The notes beneath the pieces were generated by a model that saw nothing but the letters and a program-made list of their open reading frames with translations, did no database searches and was not told where the DNA came from. Both the position numbers and the translations under genes were made by a program. This document shows, in pieces, positions 22,801 to 31,800 of a DNA stretch of 64,000 nt (position 1 is the first letter of the stretch; the number at the start of each line of letters is the position of its first letter). This DNA is from Spongilla lacustris (taxonomy: Eukaryota > Porifera > Demospongiae > Spongillida > Spongillidae), in NCBI GenBank assembly GCA_949361645.1, contig OX442428.1, forward strand, positions 7,414,964-7,478,963, given 5' to 3'.

Positions 22801-25800
22801 ACGGTATGGTAAGGGTAACAGTCAGGCAAGTTAGAGGGGAAGGGGGAGGGAAGAATACGTTTAGTAATGAAGTATGCCATCATTAGGTCGGGGAGGGGGG
22901 GGGGGGGGGGGGGCACCAAGGGACCAAGGTCCATGGCGTCACCAGGCTTCAGCGGGCACGCCACGAATCTAGAGGGGCACTTGGGGGCCCCACTCGTCCC
23001 CCCCCCCCCCCCCCCCCCACGCACATTCATGTCAAGACCTGTTTTTTTCCCCCCCTTACAGGCATTAAAGCTTCACCGCTTCATTTCCTGAGCCTTTTAT
23101 CATTTCCGAATCCGCCCCTTCTAGGTACCGAGGCCAGGGCTACTAGCCTACTACATATCTGCACACACGTACCTTGACAGACGGCAGGGCACAGTCTGCA
23201 TGCAATGGCAACAAGGGCGACCTGTGCCTATTGGTAAAGGAAGCGGTAACGGGTCAGACGAAGGATGCCACATCTATCGCCTTATCTACATGTATGCGCT
23301 CCTACGGCCCTCATAACCGCAATGTTGAAACTTACCCACAATTTGAGCGCCATCGACAAATCACGGAACTTCGGGCGGGCGTAGCCAATGATCACGTGAT
23401 AATAATCTTACAAGGATTCCAAGCCTGCAGCGATTTTTGTTCGACAGTCACGGGTTGATCAACCTGCATGGGATTGCTCTTCTACTAATCAAGAGTCCAC
23501 CCAGGGCTAAGGGAACCCGATATTTTCCCTGTGGTATTAGTATATATATAGTTGGGCGTAACCCCCCGACCTTCGGGGGTTGGGTATACTATTATTGCTG
23601 CAGTCCAATCAGAATGCAGCATTTCAATGCGGGCAATTATCGCCCAATAAATACATTCTGCGTATATTCATTGATTGGTATAGAGGCGTTGCACCTGACG
23701 TCACGCGCGACTTACATCACTACATGTCGACAGCAAGTATTTGAGAAGTGTCATGAATATGATTAGCAAAACACCCGATTCCATGACCGTGGCCTCTATT
23801 AAATTTTTGCAGCGCCTTTGGATAGAGCCGGTGATTACCTACAACGTAGTGAAACTGAAGACGCTTAGAAAGCTCAGACAGTAGAGATAATCCATACTCG
23901 TTCCCACACTCGAACCCAGTTCCGTCAATTATTAGTAAATATTCCATCGGTTAAGAGGTATATTGCATTATATCTTTGTCTCGATATAAGCCTGATGTTA
24001 GTGGTTACGGTAAGAAACTTGACAAGACAAGTTAGGAACTTTCTGCCGAGTTTGTTAATTTGGTATTATGTCATTTATGACGTTCTGCACTAGAGTTGTG
24101 TTCAATACAAAATGTTCCGCATTCCGTCAATTATTTCATCAGTTTAAGAGCTATATTGCGTTATATCTTTGTCACGATTTAAGCCTGATGTTAGCGGTTA
24201 CGGAAAGGCACTGGACAAGACAACTTTGGAACTTTCTGCCGAGTTTGTTTGGTATTATGACAATGTGAACTAGAGTTGTGTTCAACACAAATTCCGGTTC
24301 AATGCATATGTTTACGTAAAAGCTTGCATGCATGATTTTAATACAAGTAGCGTCATCGTGACCATAAAACGGGGTGGTTCAACACACAGGACACAGGTAT
24401 CATGCACCTTGAATTGTACCCGACTTTTGAGCCGTGCTGAAAAGATTGCCGAGTTAATGTACGCGTGCATTTGTCAGAGCTCGACTTTTATTTGCCCTGG
24501 TTCGAGCATCAAGCTTGTGTCTAAGGGGATCTAGGGTAAAGTGGAGGAGTGGACTGGGCTTTGACGATGGGGCATCACTTCCTACAATTATGCTATAGGC
24601 TTTAGCATTTTTTTAGCAATCTTTTTTGTGTCTTTCTTTGAATGTTATTCTTGTCAGTTTTGTTATGTTTTTATTGTAGATTTATTGTATATCATTAAGG
24701 TTTATGTTTCCTCTTTTACTATATACTGTGATTGCTGTTAAATGTGGTTATTATACAGGGTCTTCACGAAAGAATGCAACACTTTTGAATGAACATAATT
24801 CTTAAATAGAATTATCAATCTAAATCAATTTATGAATACATAATAACCATGGTTTAGGCAAATACCAAACGCATTATTAAAATTCAATTGTCTTTTACAG
24901 TTCAAAAGATAAAATCAAATACCTTGCAATTAATTAATTTGACACAGAAATTGTACGACAACTTTTAATTAATTACAAGATTTATAATCTAAAGAATAGC
25001 CGTGATTTTTTGAAAAAGTATGAAATCTAATTGGCGTTTTAATATTGAAAACAGCAAATCAAACTTGAAAATGCTAAAGGGCCACTACAATTGTAATTAA
25101 CTTTGAGTTATAGTAACTCACCATTAAATGATCTAATACAGAATCAAATTGTGTTTTTTTTACTTCACTTAATCATGGAGTAATTACTGATGGTTATTAA
25201 AATTAGTTACCCCATAACAGTTTCAATCTTAATAACTTTAAAGCAAATTACGATTTTAAATGTTAATAACTCACTATTGAACTCAGTAACTTGAAATCAG
25301 TGCTGTTCCACTGCATACTCAGATTTTGTGTTCCTTATTAGTAGTTATTAAAATCAATTATCTCTAACCTTAATCTTGAATAATGTTGATAATAGAGGGC
25401 TTTGAATATTTTGATTTATGAGGGCTTTGATACAATTACTTAACCACTTACAACAATTTAAATCTAATTGATTGTTAGTATTTGCCTACATATGTTAAGG
25501 AAATGAAGCAGTTAATTAATTTCAATCCCAAGTTATAGTGATGTAAAAGTGCTGCGTTCTTTCGTGAAGACCCGGTATATTTTGAATAATGATTATGTTT
25601 AATGCTCAAAAAATAAATGAAAACTGTATAGAAGATACGGAGCGTGATATTTCTATGGAAGCACATGAAAGGAAGAAACAGCGTGACAAGAAACGCTACA
25701 CAAACGCCCACAAGAAAAGAAATTGTTGGAGGTATAACTTACTGAGATTTGTAGTGGTAAGTTGATATTGGAAATTTTATGAGTAATTGTGGACCTTTTA

Positions 25801-28800
25801 TCATGGAAAGAGTGCATTGTGTTGTGATGCGTTTAAAAAAATACTTAGCTATATAAATCACCGTCTTTTACCTTTACATCTTAAATCATCAACATATAAT
25901 TAATCAGAATAAGCAATATATTTTAACTTATATTCCTATTCTTCAACTTATACTTTCTGTTTGCGCCCAATTATAGTGTACAGGGTACATACAAGTGTGA
26001 GCTAAATAAAGCCCTTGATAAGAATAGCTCATTACTAGTTTGGAGAGTTGATTAAAGTTAATCCCAGTCTAGCTAAAAAGGTACTCACACGAACGGCTAA
26101 TGAAGCAGTAGCTAAGATATGCACAAATGCTTTGGTAAGCAAAGCTTTGAGCATGCGTAGAGTACATGCTGGGGTGATCATTAAAGGTGTGCGCTCCATC
26201 AATGCTTAGAGCTTTTCACATTCTAATGTAGACGGTTGGGCAGAGCGTAGTCACATGCACCGTGGGCTCAGAGCCGGCCATAGTATTATGATAGTTCTTA
26301 CACACCAGTCAAACACGTACAAGCCATGCCAGTAGACCAGCATGGTCGCTGTGTTGTCAGTAAGCAGATAGGGACCAGCAACCCAATGTGCATGAGGCCA
26401 ATAAAGTGGCAGTGTGCTAGTGAGTGCAGACAACCAGTAAAGAGGAGATAGAGATAATAGCTATACCACAAAGTCCCTCTTTAAAATAAAATATGACAGG
26501 GGCTGGACAAAATACAGAGGTTGTACTTTAGTTCACCAGGCACAGTTTACTATTCCTGACACTCCAGACAATATGGAGAACAGCCAAGGGTCAGTGAACT
26601 GCATGGACATCCTATATATTGTGAGATGCTGTCATGCGCATGTCCACTAAGAGTGATTCAAGCAGCCTCAACACGAAGTTGAGGAGAAGGAGTAGGTTGG
26701 GATAGAGGAGGTCAGAAGAGAGGCCGATGTGCAGGATCAGGATTCAAACAAACTGTTACAACTACCTATGATATTAAAATTATCCAATAAATACGTCAAT
26801 TTGGTGGGCATATAGCTGGGACGAAACTTTTAGTGACACTATAATATCTGCTACAAAATGCTTTCGAGCAGATGAACTAATCACACCGCGGCTGCAATAT
26901 ATATATGATTATAATTATAATTGTATATATATTTGTGGGTAAAAATCCTGAGATCTGACCCCACTCAAAAGTTTCAATTTTGCACGCTTAAATACATCCT
27001 TCTAATTTCTACCACTTTGGAAAAAAAAAACCTTACAAAACAAGTAAATAAAAACCATTCTCTAAAAGAAAGTTGGTGGCATATACAAATAGGATTGAAT
27101 TGGACAATAGTGGTGAATTGGACCGGGAAAATAGGCCTATATACATTCCTCTATTGTAGAAAGTGTGTGCTAAATACAGGGCTATTTCACCTATTTCCCA
27201 GTCCAATTTTGTTTCCGCCACCCTTGTCCAGGTCAATCCTATATGCCAACAACTTTCTCTTAGAGTATGTTTTTATTTACGTGTAGTAACCTGTCATACG
27301 CACATGTAGTACACTTATATTTATAGCAACTTATTACGTGTCCTATACATTACAAAAGAAATAAGATGAACAGTGGTACTGAATAAATATGTCTGTAAAC
27401 ATCATTGTGTTGTAACTGCCCACAATGTGACACAGACTACATACATTTGTTAATTGTTGAACATTAACCTAACCTAAATAACATACTTGTCATTCCCATT
27501 ATTAAATACAAAGAGGCTGAAGATATGAACAGCAAATGGACTATTGAGAGTTTTGATTGTTGCTGATACTACAATGATGGACATTAGTTGGAGAATCTAG
27601 GGGTGTTCCTTTTTAAAACACACTGGTTAGTGTTCATCTGGTCATCAAGCCTCAGTTGTCACACATCTAGGCAAATTACTAAAATCCCTTGGACTACATT
27701 GATATAAACTGCATGTCACTACATGTACCTGTTTGGTTGGTAGCTGTTGCTGCACTACTGTTCCCAGCACAGTTGATGGCCACTACTGAGACAGTGTAGA
27801 CTGTATTACTGGTCAGTCCAGTGAAGGTGTTCTGTAGTGGTCCACTGCTGGTGATGGTGACAGGTGTACTTGAGCTGCTGTTGATACTGACACTGTAGCT
27901 GGTAGCAGTGGGAACAGATGTCCAGGTCACTGTTAGTTGGTCTGAATAGGTGCTGGTCAGTGATGTAATGGTTGGAGCACTTGGAGGAGCTAACGGTGAA
28001 GGAAGGCTTTTGATGCAAACCACCTACGACTTAAAGCTATATCCTAGTGTGTCATCATTTTATTCATTGCTTAATTTGACTGCGATATTTAAATTAACAA
28101 TATTGTCCCCATGAACATGGTCACCTTATAAGGCAAATCCCACATACACATATAGCCATGTGCACAAAGGTGGTCTTATGAACAACCGAACAGTCCTTCA
28201 CAGTACAAGCATAACTTAAGAGTGGACAGGTTACCATAATGCATATCGGAAAAGCTTACCTACAACAGATATGGATGCACTTCCAGTGACAGTTGTGGTG
28301 AATGGAGATGTTATTTGGTAGCTGGAACATGAGATCACCAGACCATTCATTGCTGATGTGACCACCACAGAGAGGGTGGAGTTTAGGCAGTAAATATTAC
28401 TTGTAAGAGGAGGTGTGTTGGTTGCTGTGAAGGGTCCACACACTGCACTTGAAGAACTGGTGAGGCAGGATAGACCAGGCCCTGGAGGACCTTGTGCCAA
28501 TGCGAGTGGAGATCCTGAGCAAGCTCCCACTGAAGGTACATTCCATTGAGTGTTTCCAGCAAAGCTGCCAACATTACAGGTGTAGCTAACAGAAGTGTTA
28601 GGACATATCATTGTGGGGCAGCTGGTCCCTCCAGTGAGCTGACATGGCAAGGTCTGGGTGGAAGCTGGGAGGAGTGGGGTGGAGGGTGAAATAAAAATAA
28701 CAGAGAAACAAGTATAAGTACATGTAATTCACTTCTTTAAAAATCATCCCAGCATACACATCATTAAATACAGCTTTGGTGATGGAACAGATCAATGCCA

Positions 28801-31800
28801 CATTGAAGCTGCCTCATTCTGACCACTAACAAACACTTAACCTAAATAACATACTTGTCATTCCCATTATTAAATACAAAGAGGCTGAAGATATGAACAG
28901 CAAATGGACTATTGATAGTTTTGATTGTTGCCTGATACTAGAATGATATGGGCATCAGTTAGAGAATCTAGTGGTGTTCCTATTTAAAACACACTGGTTA
29001 GTGTTCATCTGGTCATCAAGCCTCAGTTGTCACACACCTAGGCAATTGCTAAAATCCCTTGGACTACATATAAACTGCATGTCACTGCATGTACATGTAC
29101 CTGTTTGGCTGGTTGCAGTTGCTGCACTACTGTTCCCAGCACAGTTGATGGCCACCACTGAGACAGTGTAGACTGTGTTACTGGTCAGTCCAGTGAAGGT
29201 GTTCTGTAGTGGTCCACTGCTGGTGATGGTGACAGGTGTACTTGAGCTGCTGTTGATGCTGACATTGTAGCTGGTAGCAGTGGGAACAGATGTCCAGGTC
29301 ACTGTTAGTTGGTCTGAATAGGTGCTGGTCAGTGATGTAATGTTTGGAGCACTCGGAGGAGCTGGAACATTGACAGAAAAGTACATGTAGTGTACTATAT
29401 CACTGTCTCATGTTAAGATAGTGTCACAACATGCTAACAAACATGCACTCAAAATGAATATCCAAATTTGCTGAAGGTTTTGGTTAAGCATGTTGGTGCC
29501 CTGTGCCTACATTATGAGGAAACATTCCTCAATAAAGTCTTTTCATTCTGCAAATTACTTTAGAACCAGATTGGTGACAAGTTTGTTTACTCAGCTATGT
29601 GCAACATCTCCAAACTGCATGTGTAAACAAAACTTGTTTTAATAGAGACAGAAATAGGTAACAAATTACATGTATTATACATGTACATGTATGTAGATAA
29701 ATCCTTTTGATATGGATATGCCTACCACAAGCCGTACAAGTAGACATACATCTGCACTTTTTAAAAACTGCATGCAGAACATAATAGAATTGTACACTCA
29801 GCTACATGCAAGTAAAAGTGGTTCGAAAGATCAGCCCTGATTTTGACATGTTTTTTGAGGTGCAGTAAGTCAGAAAAATTGACTGGAGGTCTGAAATTTG
29901 TTGATTGCTGAAAGTATTCATATTTATATTTAACCTGTCAAATTAATCACAAAAGGGTTTTTATGACTACTATTACCACAGATGCCTGCTTCCTTTCAAC
30001 CTGAGTTGATCAAGTGCCCACCTTAACAGAAAGCACAATTTTCACATCTTTATTTTCCATATCAACTATCATGGAACTGAGTGCTTTTCAATTATGGGTA
30101 GTAGCACTAACAACTGCCATATTATGAAAGAAAAATCTGACCCACTTGTAGCAAGGCTCAGGACAGCATGGATTGTGAGTGAAGATAATAAGAATTTGCC
30201 AGAATAGGGACTTCAGTAATGTGATAGTGTGCATTCATCCCAAGACAATATATTTGTAGTGGGGAGGGGGCAAGCTGGATTCATGCAGTGAATGTGACTG
30301 GCAAGCAAGGTTCCTGCCACCACTGTTAGGGGTTACGTCTACAAGATAACAATTCGATCCTCCAAGGCTGAAGTCAAAAACAGAGCTGGTGCAGAATATT
30401 ACACTCTTGGCCTCACCAGGCTGGGGATGCAGGTATGACTGCACTATGACTACCAGAATAATGTGTGTTAAAGCTCACTGTACTACCTATCAACGTGGTT
30501 GCTAGGAAGGATGAGATCATTACGCTTAGCAACTGTGACTGTGGCCTCCTGAGCCGCAGCTAGGTCCTAGGCTAGGCTGAGAGGTTGCTTGCCATGGTAC
30601 TGCAAAGTTATGTGGGTACAATGTAATTACCACTGATGTAGTCCAATGTATTTGGGTCTGGACACAAGACCTGATTAGATTTACATAATTATGCGTACAT
30701 GTATGTAACTCGACACAAGAACCGTTTCAGAGAACAGGTTCGGAATTTCAAAACAAGTGAGATATTTTCATGGATCGCTAGTTACAGTATAGTTCTGAAT
30801 CTGGCTAGAAATCGTGTGTTTCAAGCCATACAGCCATGATAGTTGCTGTAATTAAGTCACACCTAGTTGAGCTTTAAATAGGATGCAATATCTTTCTGTT
30901 CCAATTCTTAGTTTAGGCCTATATCAATCACTTTTGTTAGTGAAGTTGTTTTTGTAAAATGCCTTCACGTCAGCATAAAGCTAGATCTAAACGGCGAGCA
31001 GAATACTCCAAAAGTGAGACAAAATATTGAAAGAGCGATTGTTAGAAGAGAGCAAAGAAAAACCTGAGAATGATTCGAGCCAAAACTAACCGCTGATCAC
31101 CAGAGCCAGAATCCTGAGCCAAAAAAAAAAAAAAACTACTGCTTCTGAGACAGGCTGAGAGGGAAAAATATCACAAGAAATAACCCTGAACCAAAACAAA
31201 TAGGCAACCTGAGTGAACAGAACAACGAAAATCAGTGGCCGTGCAGTGTGCAGAATATCTTGACGATTCCATTGCTTCTCCTTCTGCAAAAAGAATGAAA
31301 TGCTACCGCATGCAGTGATATCTACCAATAAGCACAGAAGGTACGTTTGAATTCGACTGGGTGATACAATATAGGGTTAGATTGTATGTGTGTGCCAGAG
31401 TACATGCATACTGTTCACAAGTTGAGTTGACGCAGATCACTTTAATTTGCAGAGCACTGTAATGAAGCAAGAGATGGTGGACACACCTGTTGCTCTGTCA
31501 TATCAAGAAGAGGTAGAGTAATGAGAAGAGTTAGTGGTGGTTATGGCAAATACATACATAGTGTAGAAAACTGATTAGTAGCATAGTTGAGCCGCGTTTC
31601 TCTATGGTGTCATAAACACTAGGCTATTATTCCTTGTTGCATTTTCATAAAAATCCAAAGTACTCTTTCCTTCAAATTTTGGGATATACATTTGTATCAG
31701 GACCTACGTTAAATGTAGGATTTGGAGTGTCATCAATACGATTAGCAAAACACCAGATACCTATTAATGTACCATAGTTAGTGAGCGTATTTGGATAGAG

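Noticed and set aside
26221..26450. Minus-strand frame with [12 protein letters not shown]
   Set aside because: Not recognisable as any family and lacking splice signals; left as intronic sequence.
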